From assembly GCF_000463155.2 (NCBI RefSeq), contig NZ_AWFZ01000042.1, positions 1 through 64,000 on the forward strand: 64,000 nt of DNA. Direction: 5' to 3'. A program made the translations under genes and the position numbers. Shown here one piece after another: positions 25,687-34,545 of the stretch. The notes under the pieces were generated by a model. That model saw only the letters and a list, made by a program, of their open reading frames with translations, did not search any database and was not told where the DNA came from. The stretch's first letter is position 1. Each line of letters begins with the position of its first letter. Origin of the DNA: Siccibacter turicensis LMG 23730. GTDB taxonomy: Bacteria > Pseudomonadota > Gammaproteobacteria > Enterobacterales > Enterobacteriaceae.

Positions 25687-27072
25687 ATGGAACATCGTCA
25701 TCCCTGGTGCCAGCGCCTGCTGGCGACGCTGCCCGACGAGGCGCAGCGCAGCGCCATCGCCGCCGACGATCCGCTGTGGGAAAACATTGAAACCGAACTG
25801 GTGAAGCTCGGCTCGCTGGCCCACAGCCAGGTGAACCTTACCGAAGTTGCGGGCATGTGCCTGACGCTGCTCGAGAGCAAAACCAAAGATATGCGCGTGC
25901 TGGTGCAGCTGGTGCGCTGCCTGCAACACCCGGCAAAGGCCACGCCGTTCGCCACCGCGCTGATCCTGCTTGAGAGCTGGGTGGACGCGTACTGGAGCCT
26001 CGCCTGGCCCGCCAGCGCGATGCAGAAACAGCGCCTGCTGGTGCAGATGGTGCGGCGCTTCGACGGCGCGCTGGGCCGGGTCAGCGAACAGGCCTCCGCC
26101 GCCGAACTGGCGCAGCTGCTGGGCCATGCCGAGCGGCTGGAGCAGAGCCTGTTGCGCGTGGCGCCGGAGAAAACCGACCCGCTGGAGACGCTGATCCCGG
26201 CCCTGCGTCGCGCCCAGTCGCGTCAGCAGGAGCAGGCGAAGGCCGACAGCGCCCCGGCACCGACCACCGCCAGCGCGGTGGTCAGCACCCGCAGCAGCAG
26301 CGCCACCCCGGAGATCGACACCGGCAACGAACGCGCCTGGCGTCAGACCCAGCTAAAGGTGGCCGACCTCATTATTGAGCAGCAGCCCGATGCGGCGGTG
26401 GGCTACCGCCTGCGCCGGCACGCTATCTGGAGCTCCATCACCGCAGCACCGGTGGCGTCACGCGGCAACCAGACCCAGCTCGCCCCGGTGGCGGCGGATC
26501 GGGTCAGCGAGTATGAGGCCGCGCTGCCCCAGGCCGACAGCGCGCTGTGGAAGCAGATAGAGGAGAGCCTGGTGCTCTCGCCGTACTGGTTTGACGGCCA
26601 TCGGCTGTCGGCGCGGGTCGCGGCGCAGCTGGGCTTCCCGGACGTGGCCGCCGCCATTGCCGCCGAGCTGGAGGCGTTTTTACAGCGGCTGCCGGCGCTG
26701 CGCGAGCTGGCCTTCAGCGACAAAAGCGCCTTCTTACCTGAGAGCGCCGCCGAGTGGCTGCGCAGCGCTCAGAGCAGCGGTGGGCAAAGCGGGCAGGGCC
26801 AGGACCTGGCGGCTGAAGTCGCAGCCTGCCGTAAAGCCCAGGGGCTGAACGCCGCCCTGGCGCTGCTGGAGGACAAAACCCGTCAGCAGTCGGAGCCGCG
26901 TGAGCAGTTTTATGCCGCCGTAATGCTGGCGGAGCTGCTGGCCGCAGAGGGCATGAAAACCCTGGCCGGGCAGCACTATTACCATCTTTTGCAGGAAGCG
27001 CACCGCCTTGGGCTGGCGCAGTGGGAACCGGGTCTGGTCAAACGCCTGGAGCGTTTTGCCAAAGCCCGTTAA
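25687..27072 (+). CDS. tssA: T6SS-1 TssA-family protein (VasJ type)
   Basis: 461 residues from ATG 25687, with AGGAGG four bases upstream. An in-frame GTG at 25666 lies inside vasI and is less likely. The ImpA N-terminal domain covers about 1-140 (D-D-P-L-W-E-N-I-E-T-E-L-V-K-L-G and the W-x-x-Y-W-x-x-x-W-P segment, AYWSLAWPA). An Ala/Pro/Ser-rich linker around 180-215 leads to a VasJ-type C-terminal domain. TssA proteins nucleate and cap the growing tube and sheath. The gene sits directly before tssM as in the VAS cluster. Confidence 0.9.
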   Translation: MEHRHPWCQRLLATLPDEAQRSAIAADDPLWENIETELVKLGSLAHSQVNLTEVAGMCLTLLESKTKDMRVLVQLVRCLQHPAKATPFATALILLESWVDAYWSLAWPASAMQKQRLLVQMVRRFDGALGRVSEQASAAELAQLLGHAERLEQSLLRVAPEKTDPLETLIPALRRAQSRQQEQAKADSAPAPTTASAVVSTRSSSATPEIDTGNERAWRQTQLKVADLIIEQQPDAAVGYRLRRHAIWSSITAAPVASRGNQTQLAPVAADRVSEYEAALPQADSALWKQIEESLVLSPYWFDGHRLSARVAAQLGFPDVAAAIAAELEAFLQRLPALRELAFSDKSAFLPESAAEWLRSAQSSGGQSGQGQDLAAEVAACRKAQGLNAALALLEDKTRQQSEPREQFYAAVMLAELLAAEGMKTLAGQHYYHLLQEAHRLGLAQWEPGLVKRLERFAKAR

Positions 27073-27096
27073 CAGGACTTTTTTGAACGGTAACCT

Positions 27097-30000
27097 ATGT
27101 TAAATAAACTTATTACCTTACTGCGCCAGCAGCTTCCGAAGCTGAAACCGTCGTGGCTTCTGCTTGCCGTCGTGCTGTGGTGCGTCGTGCTGGTGCTCGC
27201 CTGGTGGCTGGGCCCACGGCTCTCCCTCGCCGGTACCCGCCCGCTGGAAAGCATCTGGGGACGGGTGGTCTTTACCGTGGTCTGGCTGTGGCTGGCCTGC
27301 GGGATCAGCGTCTGGCGCATCTGGCGCCGCATGCAGCAGCTGAAGGCGGAACGCCAGGCGCTGGCGGCGACCACCAGCGATCCGAATCAGGTCTGGATCG
27401 ACAAGCAGCAGCGTTTTCTCGACGGCTGGCTGGCGGCGCTACGCACCAATCTTGGCGCCGGTTCGCTCTACCAGATGCCCTGGTATCTGATGGTGGGCCT
27501 GCCGGGCAGCGGCAAGAGCAGCCTGATGCACCGGGCGAACACCGCCAACAAGCTGAACGCCCGTCTGACCGCCGAACTGCGCGGCCTTGCCGTGGAGCAG
27601 AAGGTAGACTGCTGGCTGGGAGAAGAGGCGGTGATCCTCGATCCCAAAGGCGAACTGCTGCTGCAGTCCTCTTCGGATCTTGAGCCGGACGGCCTGCGCA
27701 ACGAGCGCCTTTGGCAGCATCTGCTCAACTGGCTCAATGAGAACCGCAAGCGCCAGCCGCTGAACGGCCTGGTGCTGACTCTCGATCTGGCGTGGCTCTC
27801 TCAGGCAAGCGTTGCCGAGCGCAAGGTGTGCGCCCAGCTTCTGCGCGCGCGCCTGCTGGAGATCACCTCCACCCTTAACACCCGCCTGCCGGTCTATTTC
27901 GCGCTTACCCGTCTCGATATGCTCGACGGGTTTGGCGCCTTCTATCAGCAGCTGGACAAAGAGACGCGCCAGTCGCTGCTCGGCGTGACCTTCAGCTCTG
28001 AGAGCCAGCAGCCCCAGGAGTGGCTGAGCGAGCTGAACACCTTCTGGGATCGCTGGGTGGACGGCCTGAACGATAACCTGGCGGACAAAATGCTGCCCCA
28101 TACCGGGCAGGCCGCCGCCGCGCAGCTGTTTTCATTCGTGCGCCAGCTGGCGGGGCTGAAAGACTACGTAAACGAGATCCTGAGCGATGCCCTGGTGCAG
28201 GACGACCGCAATCTGCTGCGCGTGCGCGGGGTGTATCTCAGCTCCGTCTATCAGCAGGGCGTGCCGTTTGACGCCTTTGCCCACGCGGCGATTCAGCGCT
28301 ATCAGCTGCCGGAAACCATCTACCCTTCCCAGCGCGGTGAATCCAACACCTTCTTTGTGCGCGAACTGTTCAAAAGCGTGGTCTTCCCCGAAGCGCATCT
28401 GGCGGGGGAAAGCCGTCTGCATCACCTCTACCGTCGTCGTCGCATGTCTACCGGCGTGGGGCTGATGGCGCTGGGGGCGGTGGCGCTGACCGCCGGCTGG
28501 CATCATTACTACCGTACCAACGAAGAGGCGGGACGCAACGTGCTGGCGCGTGCGCAGCAGTTTATTAACGCCCGGGATGTGGAGGAGCGGGGCGGGTTTG
28601 GCGTCAGCCAGCTGCCGCGCCTGAATCTGATCCGCGAAGCGACCCTGTCGTTCGGCAACTACCGCGAGAAGGACTCCCGGCTGGCGGATATGGGCCTATA
28701 CCAGGGCGACCGCATCGGGCCTTACGTGGAGGGCTCTTACCTCCAGCTGTTGCAGGTGCGCTTCCTGCCAGCCCTGATGGCGGGCCTGGAGCAGGATCTG
28801 CGCGATGCGCCGCCGTCGAGCGAGGCGAAGCTCAGCGTGCTGCGCGTGATGCGCATGATCGAGGATGCCTCGGGGCGCAACAAGCCGCTGGTGCAGCAGT
28901 ACATGGCCCAGCGCTGGCAGAAGGCCTTCCCGAACCAGGGCGCGATTCAGGAGCAGCTGATGCAGCACCTGGAGTACGCCCTCGACCACACCGACTGGCA
29001 TAAGGCCCGCGCCGATCGCGATGCCGAGGCCATCACTGCCTGGCAGCCGTTCGTGACCCCGGTCGCCGAGGCCCAGCGCGAGCTGAGTAAACTCCCGCTG
29101 TTCCAGCGCGTTTACCAGAGCCTGGTGCTGCGTGCCAGTGATGCGCTGCCGCCGGATCTGCAGATGAGCGACGAGGTCGGCCAGACCTTCGACAACGTCT
29201 TTGCCCTGCGCAACGACACCGCCGGCGCGGTGCCGCGCTTCTTCACCTGGCCGGGCTTCAACGATTACTTCGTGCGCCAGGATAAGACCCTGTTCGACCT
29301 CACCGCGCTTGATGCCTGGGTGCTGGGCCTGCGCGAGCGGGTACACCTGAGCGATGCCGATCGCAACGAGATCCAGCGTCAGGTAAACGACCGTTACATC
29401 ACCGACTACGTCAACCACTGGCAGAAAACCCTGGCGAATATCGATGTCAAAACCTTCGATACCCCAGAGCAGGCGCTGGACGTGCTGACCACCATTACCG
29501 GCAACGAACAGCCGTTCCAGCGCGTGATCGCCACCCTGAGCGACAACACCCGCGTCCGCAAGCTGGCGGAGGAGAGCACCGAGTCGGCGCAGAATATCAA
29601 TACCCGCATCGCCAGGCCGTTTATTCCTCTTAACGACACCCTGAGCGGCCGTGGTGACAGCGTGGCGCTGATTCAGGAAGTGAACCAGAAGCTGACCGAC
29701 CTCTATCACTGGCTGGAGCAGATCGTGAACGCGGTGGATCCGGGTGCGGCGGCGCTGAAGGCGCTCCAGCAGCGCCAGGCCAACCAGTACTCCGACCCGG
29801 CGTTCACCCTGCAACAGTATGCCCGCAGCCTGCCGGCCCCGCTGGACCGCTGGGTAAGCCAGATTGCAGAGCAGGTCTCGGGCCTGACGGTGAACCTGGC
29901 GATGTCCTCGCTCAACGAGGAGTGGATCAGCAAGGTGGTGACGCCGTTTAACGACCAGCTGGCAAGCCGCTATCCGTTCGATCCGCAGTCCGACGAGGAT

Positions 30001-30594
30001 GCCCCGCTGTCAGAGGTGGAGCGCTTCTTCGCCCCAGGCGGCACGCTGGACGGCTTCTACACCAGCAACCTGAAGCCGCTGGTAGACGCGGGCATGCTGG
30101 AGAGCGAGTCCGGCAGCGAGGTACAGATGGAGCTGCTGCGCCAGCTTGAGCGCGCGCAGAACATCCGCAACGCGCTGTTCAACGCCCAGGGCGGGCTGGA
30201 GTTCCACTTCGTAATGGAGCCGATTGAGCTGACCGCCAACAAGCGTCGCAGCGTGCTCAACCTCGACGGACAGCTGCTGGAGTACACCCACGGCCGCCGT
30301 CAGAAGATCCCGCTGGTGTGGCCAAACGCCATGCGTGACGGGGCGCAGAGCAAGCTGATTCTGGTGCCGGAAAACGCCGAACGTTCACCGCGCAGCCTGA
30401 GCTACGCCGGTCCGTGGGCGATGTTCCGCATGATGGACGCCAGCGCGCGCACCCGCATGAACCGCGGCTCGTTCGATGCCCGGTTCGGGGTGGACAACGG
30501 CACCATGACCTACCGCGTCTACAGCGACGAGAGCCATAACCCGTTCGCCAGCGGCCTGTTCAGCCAGTTCCGCCTGCCGGAAACCCTTTACTAA
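27097..30594 (+). CDS. tssM: T6SS-1 inner-membrane protein TssM (IcmF)
   Basis: 1165 residues. Two membrane helices near the N-terminus (about 18-42 and 50-70) flank a short loop, and a third lies near 455-470 (GVGLMALGAVALTAG). Between them is a cytoplasmic NTPase-like domain with an intact Walker A, GLPGSGKS at 134-141. The large C-terminal part is periplasmic and reaches TssJ. It ends with the conserved R-L-P-E-T-L-Y-type tail. The T6SS-2 TssM (59082-62453) lacks the Walker A, a useful contrast. Confidence 0.97.
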   Translation: MLNKLITLLRQQLPKLKPSWLLLAVVLWCVVLVLAWWLGPRLSLAGTRPLESIWGRVVFTVVWLWLACGISVWRIWRRMQQLKAERQALAATTSDPNQVWIDKQQRFLDGWLAALRTNLGAGSLYQMPWYLMVGLPGSGKSSLMHRANTANKLNARLTAELRGLAVEQKVDCWLGEEAVILDPKGELLLQSSSDLEPDGLRNERLWQHLLNWLNENRKRQPLNGLVLTLDLAWLSQASVAERKVCAQLLRARLLEITSTLNTRLPVYFALTRLDMLDGFGAFYQQLDKETRQSLLGVTFSSESQQPQEWLSELNTFWDRWVDGLNDNLADKMLPHTGQAAAAQLFSFVRQLAGLKDYVNEILSDALVQDDRNLLRVRGVYLSSVYQQGVPFDAFAHAAIQRYQLPETIYPSQRGESNTFFVRELFKSVVFPEAHLAGESRLHHLYRRRRMSTGVGLMALGAVALTAGWHHYYRTNEEAGRNVLARAQQFINARDVEERGGFGVSQLPRLNLIREATLSFGNYREKDSRLADMGLYQGDRIGPYVEGSYLQLLQVRFLPALMAGLEQDLRDAPPSSEAKLSVLRVMRMIEDASGRNKPLVQQYMAQRWQKAFPNQGAIQEQLMQHLEYALDHTDWHKARADRDAEAITAWQPFVTPVAEAQRELSKLPLFQRVYQSLVLRASDALPPDLQMSDEVGQTFDNVFALRNDTAGAVPRFFTWPGFNDYFVRQDKTLFDLTALDAWVLGLRERVHLSDADRNEIQRQVNDRYITDYVNHWQKTLANIDVKTFDTPEQALDVLTTITGNEQPFQRVIATLSDNTRVRKLAEESTESAQNINTRIARPFIPLNDTLSGRGDSVALIQEVNQKLTDLYHWLEQIVNAVDPGAAALKALQQRQANQYSDPAFTLQQYARSLPAPLDRWVSQIAEQVSGLTVNLAMSSLNEEWISKVVTPFNDQLASRYPFDPQSDEDAPLSEVERFFAPGGTLDGFYTSNLKPLVDAGMLESESGSEVQMELLRQLERAQNIRNALFNAQGGLEFHFVMEPIELTANKRRSVLNLDGQLLEYTHGRRQKIPLVWPNAMRDGAQSKLILVPENAERSPRSLSYAGPWAMFRMMDASARTRMNRGSFDARFGVDNGTMTYRVYSDESHNPFASGLFSQFRLPETLY

Positions 30595-30597
30595 TTC

Positions 30598-30624
30598 ACC
30601 GGGGCCGCCGCGCCCCGGTTCTTT
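30598..30624 (+). terminator. GC-rich hairpin between tssM and vasL
   Basis: ACCGGGGC, six-base loop, GCCCCGGT, then TCTTT. The stop codon of tssM lies just before it and the vasL ribosome site just after, so it may lower rather than end transcription. Confidence 0.5.
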
Positions 30625-30638
30625 GATGGAATTTGGTT

Positions 30639-32063
30639 ATGCACGATGCACAGCAAGCAATGAATGTAGGCCGCGACCCGCGCATGTTGCCGGAGTACGA
30701 GCGCCTGCGCGGCGAGATCAACAAGCTCAGCCACGCTTCGCGCCCGGAGATTGACTGGCAGCTGGTTCACCAGATGGCGATGATCGTCTTTGAAAAGCAG
30801 GGCGTCGATCTGCAGACGGCGATCTACTTCACGCTGGCGCGCTCGCGCCTGCACGGCCTGAACGGGTTTACCGAAGGCTGCGAGTTCCTGGCGAATCTTA
30901 TCGTTACCCAGTGGGATAACTTCTGGCCGCCGGTGCATCAGGAGCGCGCCCGCATTGAGATGCTGGACTGGTTTATCGCCCGGGTCAGCGAGGTGATCCG
31001 CCAGTACAGCATCAGCCACGACGACAAGCGTTTTATCTACCGCTGCGAGCGCGCCCTGCAGCTGATGAGCGAAAAGCTGCACAACGTTGGCTTAAGTCGC
31101 GTGCCGCGCGTGGAGAACCTGATCCACTTTATCGAAGGCTATACCCACCTGTTTGATGAGACGGAGATCGTCATCGTGTCGGACGAGCAGAACCTGCATA
31201 AGCAGGATATGCAGATCCCGCCGATGGTCTATTTCCGTCCGGACAACGACAGCGCCCAACCGGGCATGGAGCAGGCAATGCCTAAAGGCAGCATTATCGT
31301 CGGACGTGAAAAGGGCGCCCTGAAGCCGACGGTGCTTAAAATCGAGGCCCATAAAAAAGCGAAGCCGGCGTGGTTCTGGTTCACCAGCGGCCTGCTGGCA
31401 TGCGCGCTGCCAGTGGCGCTGTTCAGCGGCTGGTCCCACTGGCAGACGGCGGAAGCGGCACGCGAGAACGATGCCGTCACGCTGCTCGGGAAGCCCGCGC
31501 TGGCGCTGCCGGGGGCGCTGAACTTCAGTGAGCTGCGCAACATCCGCATGGCGCTTGGCGAGAAGACCCTGCGCGAGATGGAGCCAGAGGTGACCAGCAA
31601 CTATCAGGCCCAGCTCACCCGCGTCCAGCAGGCCTCGCCGCTCTGGCTGTACCAGTTTGGCGACGACCTGCGTAACTCGGTGCGCGTGCTCTATCCCGAT
31701 TCACTGGCGGTCAACGCCATGGACACCCAGTGGCAGCAGATGCTGCGTGCGCAAACGGGCGACCGTCGCGATGAGGCCGGCTGGCGACAGGCCAACCGCA
31801 GCGTTGACGGGCTTATCGCCGAGCTGATGGACCTGGAGCGTAAGCGCAAAACCGTCACCATCTCCTACCTGAAGTCGGCGGTGTACGACATCCAGAAAAA
31901 CCTCAACCGCGACATCCCGTTTAGCGTGCGGCTGGCGCAGCTTGAGAAGCGCCAGTCGGCGCAGGAACGCATCAGTCCGACCGAGCTGAATGCCATGCTT
32001 GACGAACTGAAAGGGCTTAACACCCGCATGTACCTGCTTGAGCAGACCCGCACCGCGCCATGA
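30639..32063 (+). CDS. vasL: T6SS-1 VasL-type protein with ImpA N-domain
   Basis: 474 residues from ATG 30639. The N-terminal ImpA-like domain is recognisable (I-D-W-Q-L-V-H, FLANLIVTQWDNFWPPVHQERA). After a linker there is one membrane helix at about 245-265 (FTSGLLACALPVALFSGW), then a soluble helical region to the end. VasL is a paralogue of TssA found in VAS-type clusters (vca0121). This protein is thus membrane-anchored, unlike TssA. Its stop overlaps the open frame of the next gene. Confidence 0.88.
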   Translation: MHDAQQAMNVGRDPRMLPEYERLRGEINKLSHASRPEIDWQLVHQMAMIVFEKQGVDLQTAIYFTLARSRLHGLNGFTEGCEFLANLIVTQWDNFWPPVHQERARIEMLDWFIARVSEVIRQYSISHDDKRFIYRCERALQLMSEKLHNVGLSRVPRVENLIHFIEGYTHLFDETEIVIVSDEQNLHKQDMQIPPMVYFRPDNDSAQPGMEQAMPKGSIIVGREKGALKPTVLKIEAHKKAKPAWFWFTSGLLACALPVALFSGWSHWQTAEAARENDAVTLLGKPALALPGALNFSELRNIRMALGEKTLREMEPEVTSNYQAQLTRVQQASPLWLYQFGDDLRNSVRVLYPDSLAVNAMDTQWQQMLRAQTGDRRDEAGWRQANRSVDGLIAELMDLERKRKTVTISYLKSAVYDIQKNLNRDIPFSVRLAQLEKRQSAQERISPTELNAMLDELKGLNTRMYLLEQTRTAP

Positions 32064-32074
32064 GAGGAGGCAAA

Positions 32075-33463
32075 GTGAACCTATCACGCGTTACTCTGCT
32101 GCTGAGCGCCGCGCTGCTGGCGGGCTGCGCGGCTAACGTCGAGTCGCTGTCCGAGCACGATCTGGCGCTGGCGGCGAAACAGGGCGACCCGCAGGCGCAG
32201 TACCTCTACGCCCGCAAACTGGCGGCGCGCAAGGCGTATCCCGATGCCATGGCGCTGATGAAGCAGGTGGGAGACAAGAGCATCATATCGTCGCTTTCCC
32301 GCGAGCAGCGGGGTGATGCGGCGCGTCAGGTGGGAGACTGGTACAGCGCCGGGCTGGGTGAACCGCGCAATGAGAAGCTGGCGCGGGTCTGGTGGGAAAA
32401 AGGGTCGTCGCTGGGTAACGGTGACGCCAGCTATCGCCTGGCGCAGGCGTGCCGGGCACGTCACGGCGGCAAGCTGGAAACCGACTGTATCGACATGCTG
32501 GAAACCGCGGCCGGACAGGATCAGGCCGCGGCGCAGTACGAGCTGGCCCAGTGGCTGGCCGATCACGACGGCGCAGAGCAGGAGGGGCTAAGCTGGCTGC
32601 AGAAGTCGGCGGATCGGCAAAACCCGCAGGCGCTGTATCAGCTGGCCCAGCGCTACGAAACGGGCCAGGGCGTCGAAAAACGCGGCGATGCGGCGCAGCG
32701 GCTCTACTTCGCTGCCGCCGACAAAGGCTATGCGCCGGCGCAGCGCTGGATGGGCGAGCACACCAGCGGCAAAGAGGCCTATGGCTGGTATGAAAAAGCG
32801 GCCAACGGTAATGACGCGGTTGCGCAGCGCTGGATGGCCGAGACGTGGTTCACCGGCCGCGGAGTCGCCCGCAACGACCAGACCGGCGCGGTGTGGCTGC
32901 AAAAAGCGGTAAACAACAATGACCCGCAGGCGCAGTACCTTTACAGCCAGCGCCAGAGCGGCGATGAGGCGCAGGAGCTGTGGCTCAAGCGCTCCGCCGC
33001 AGGCGGGTACGCCGATGCCCAGTACGCGCTGGCCGGGCGCTATGCGGCACGCGGCGAAGACAAGGAGGCCCGGGATATCTGGGCGGCGCTGGCGGCAAAA
33101 GGCGACCCGCAGGCGCGGCTGGCCTACGGCGAGATGCTGCGCCTGGGCCAGGGCGGCAAAGAGGATTTCGCCGCGGCTTTTAAGCAGTATCGGCTGGCGG
33201 CTAATGCCGGGAACCGCATGGCGCAATACCGGATGGGGCTGCTGCGTCAGGAGGGGCTTGGCGCGCCGCGCAACCGCATTCATGCCTACGCCTGGTTCTC
33301 GTTGGCCTCTACCGATGGCATGAAGGAGGCGCTGGCCGCGCTCAACGATCTGGAAGCCGGCATGGAGCCGGAGGAGATTAACCGGGCGCAGAAGCTGGCG
33401 GTTATCTGGAGCAAGCGCATCGCGAAGGCTGACGGCAATACCGACGTCGAACGCGACGCGTAA
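32075..33463 (+). CDS. Sel1-repeat lipoprotein closing the T6SS-1 operon
   Basis: 462 residues from GTG 32075, with GAGGAGG four bases upstream; the ATG at 32060 is an in-frame alternative inside vasL. The signal peptide ends in a lipobox (LLAGC, Cys at about 18). The rest is a chain of Sel1-type helical repeats of about 36 residues (patterns such as A-Q-Y-x-L-A-x-x-Y and G-x-G-V, ending with AYAWFSLAS). Such repeats usually mediate protein contacts. It takes the place of vca0122 in V. cholerae. A strong terminator hairpin follows. Confidence 0.88.
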   Translation: MNLSRVTLLLSAALLAGCAANVESLSEHDLALAAKQGDPQAQYLYARKLAARKAYPDAMALMKQVGDKSIISSLSREQRGDAARQVGDWYSAGLGEPRNEKLARVWWEKGSSLGNGDASYRLAQACRARHGGKLETDCIDMLETAAGQDQAAAQYELAQWLADHDGAEQEGLSWLQKSADRQNPQALYQLAQRYETGQGVEKRGDAAQRLYFAAADKGYAPAQRWMGEHTSGKEAYGWYEKAANGNDAVAQRWMAETWFTGRGVARNDQTGAVWLQKAVNNNDPQAQYLYSQRQSGDEAQELWLKRSAAGGYADAQYALAGRYAARGEDKEARDIWAALAAKGDPQARLAYGEMLRLGQGGKEDFAAAFKQYRLAANAGNRMAQYRMGLLRQEGLGAPRNRIHAYAWFSLASTDGMKEALAALNDLEAGMEPEEINRAQKLAVIWSKRIAKADGNTDVERDA

Positions 33464-33472
33464 TCTCGTTTA

Positions 33473-33500
33473 CGGGAAGCCGCCCGGCTTCCCGCTCTTT
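33473..33500 (+). terminator. Rho-independent terminator of the T6SS-1 operon
   Basis: Nine-base stem CGGGAAGCC/GGCTTCCCG with a four-base loop, followed by CTCTTT. Ten bases after the stop of the Sel1 gene. Confidence 0.8.
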
Positions 33501-33641
33501 ACCCTTGATGGATGCGGTTTTTGCTTACTGCATCGCAATGTCGATGTACCCCGCTGCAACCTGTGCGCCTCGTGCGGAACGCGTTTTCCACTCTTTCCAT
33601 CAGCCGGATGTAACGGCCATTTTTTTGCTGCACACTTGCAT

Positions 33642-33677
33642 TATAGGCTTGATGTTATATAGCCAATAACCTATATT
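33642..33677 (+). promoter_or_regulatory. Promoter/operator region of the toxin-antitoxin pair
   Basis: TTGATG (33649), 17 bases, TATATT (33672) resembles a sigma-70 promoter. Start at about 33684 would cut into the ribosome site, so an upstream pair (TTGCAT at 33636, TATAGC at 33658) is an alternative. Inverted arms TATAGG (33642-33647) and CCTATA (33670-33675) suggest an autoregulatory operator. Confidence 0.5.
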
Positions 33678-33690
33678 CAAGGAGGCAAGA

Positions 33691-34047
33691 ATGACATGGA
33701 AGATTGTCACCACTGACAGCCTGGACGCATGGCTTAGCGAACAGCATGAGGCGCACCGCGCCACCATCCTGGCAGCGCTGCTGGTGCTGCATGCCAGAGG
33801 GCCGCACCTGCCGCGACCCTGGGCCGACACGGTGTATGGTTCGCGGTACGCGAATATGAAAGCGCTGCGGGTGCAGAGCAAAGGCGACGCGTTTCGCCTG
33901 TTCTTTGCCTTCGACCCGCAGCGCTGCGGCATCCTGTTGTGCGCCGGCTGTAAAAGCAGTCACGACAAGCGGTTCTCTGACGTCATGATCCCCATTGCCG
34001 ACAGGGAGTATCGGCTCCACCTGACATCACTGAAAAAGAAGGAGTAA
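33691..34047 (+). CDS. higB: HigB-type toxin, RelE/Gp49-like family
   Basis: 118 residues. It belongs to the phage-derived Gp49-like (DUF891) branch of RelE toxins, which cleave mRNA on the ribosome. Recognisable parts are RGPHLPRPWADTVYGSRYANMKALRVQ, F-R-L-F-F-A-F-D-P-Q-R and the late KRFSDVMIPIADREY. AAGGAGG lies five bases before the ATG. It is followed three bases later by a helix-turn-helix antitoxin, the toxin-first order of higBA loci. The pair lies between the T6SS-1 terminator and the core genes near tRNA-Asn, a common position for acquired cassettes. Confidence 0.88.
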   Translation: MTWKIVTTDSLDAWLSEQHEAHRATILAALLVLHARGPHLPRPWADTVYGSRYANMKALRVQSKGDAFRLFFAFDPQRCGILLCAGCKSSHDKRFSDVMIPIADREYRLHLTSLKKKE

Positions 34048-34050
34048 CCC

Positions 34051-34353
34051 ATGGGCAGAATGCTGGAACAGCTGCTGGCAGATGAAAAGCCGGAGGTGGT
34101 AGCGGCCGCGCAGGCACAGGCGCAGGATATGCTGCTGAATATTCATCTCGCGGAGCTGCGTGAGCAGGTCGCGAAAACCCAGGTTGAGATGGCGGAGCGG
34201 CTCGGCGTAAAGCAGCCCACCGTGGCCGGGATGGAGAAGCCAGGGCGTGATATCAAACTTTCCACCCTCAAGCGCTATGTTGAAGCGGCAGGGGGCAAGC
34301 TGCGGCTGGACGTCGAACTGCCGGACGGCTCCCACTACGGCGTCACGCTCTGA
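34051..34353 (+). CDS. higA: HigA-type antitoxin, XRE family
   Basis: 100 residues. A helix-turn-helix of the XRE type spans about 32-85: LREQVAKTQVEMAERLGVKQPTVAGME and LKRYVEAAGGKLRLDVELPDG, the usual C-terminal end of HigA proteins. It neutralises the toxin encoded three bases upstream and represses the pair's own promoter, most likely through the inverted repeat at 33642-33675. Intact. Confidence 0.9.
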   Translation: MGRMLEQLLADEKPEVVAAAQAQAQDMLLNIHLAELREQVAKTQVEMAERLGVKQPTVAGMEKPGRDIKLSTLKRYVEAAGGKLRLDVELPDGSHYGVTL

Positions 34354-34545
34354 GCATCAGGCGGCTCAGCCCCGCTCGCTCTGCGCCTCTCCGTCAATTA
34401 ATTTGAACCATTATGTTAAACAAATGGCATTTATTCTTCGCAGCGATCGGGGGAGAGTAGGGTATCTGAAACAGACAACGCGCGGGCACGGCGCCGTTTC
34501 CCCTGACGCGCCTGCAACGCCCGCCCTGAAAGCAGGATACGCATC

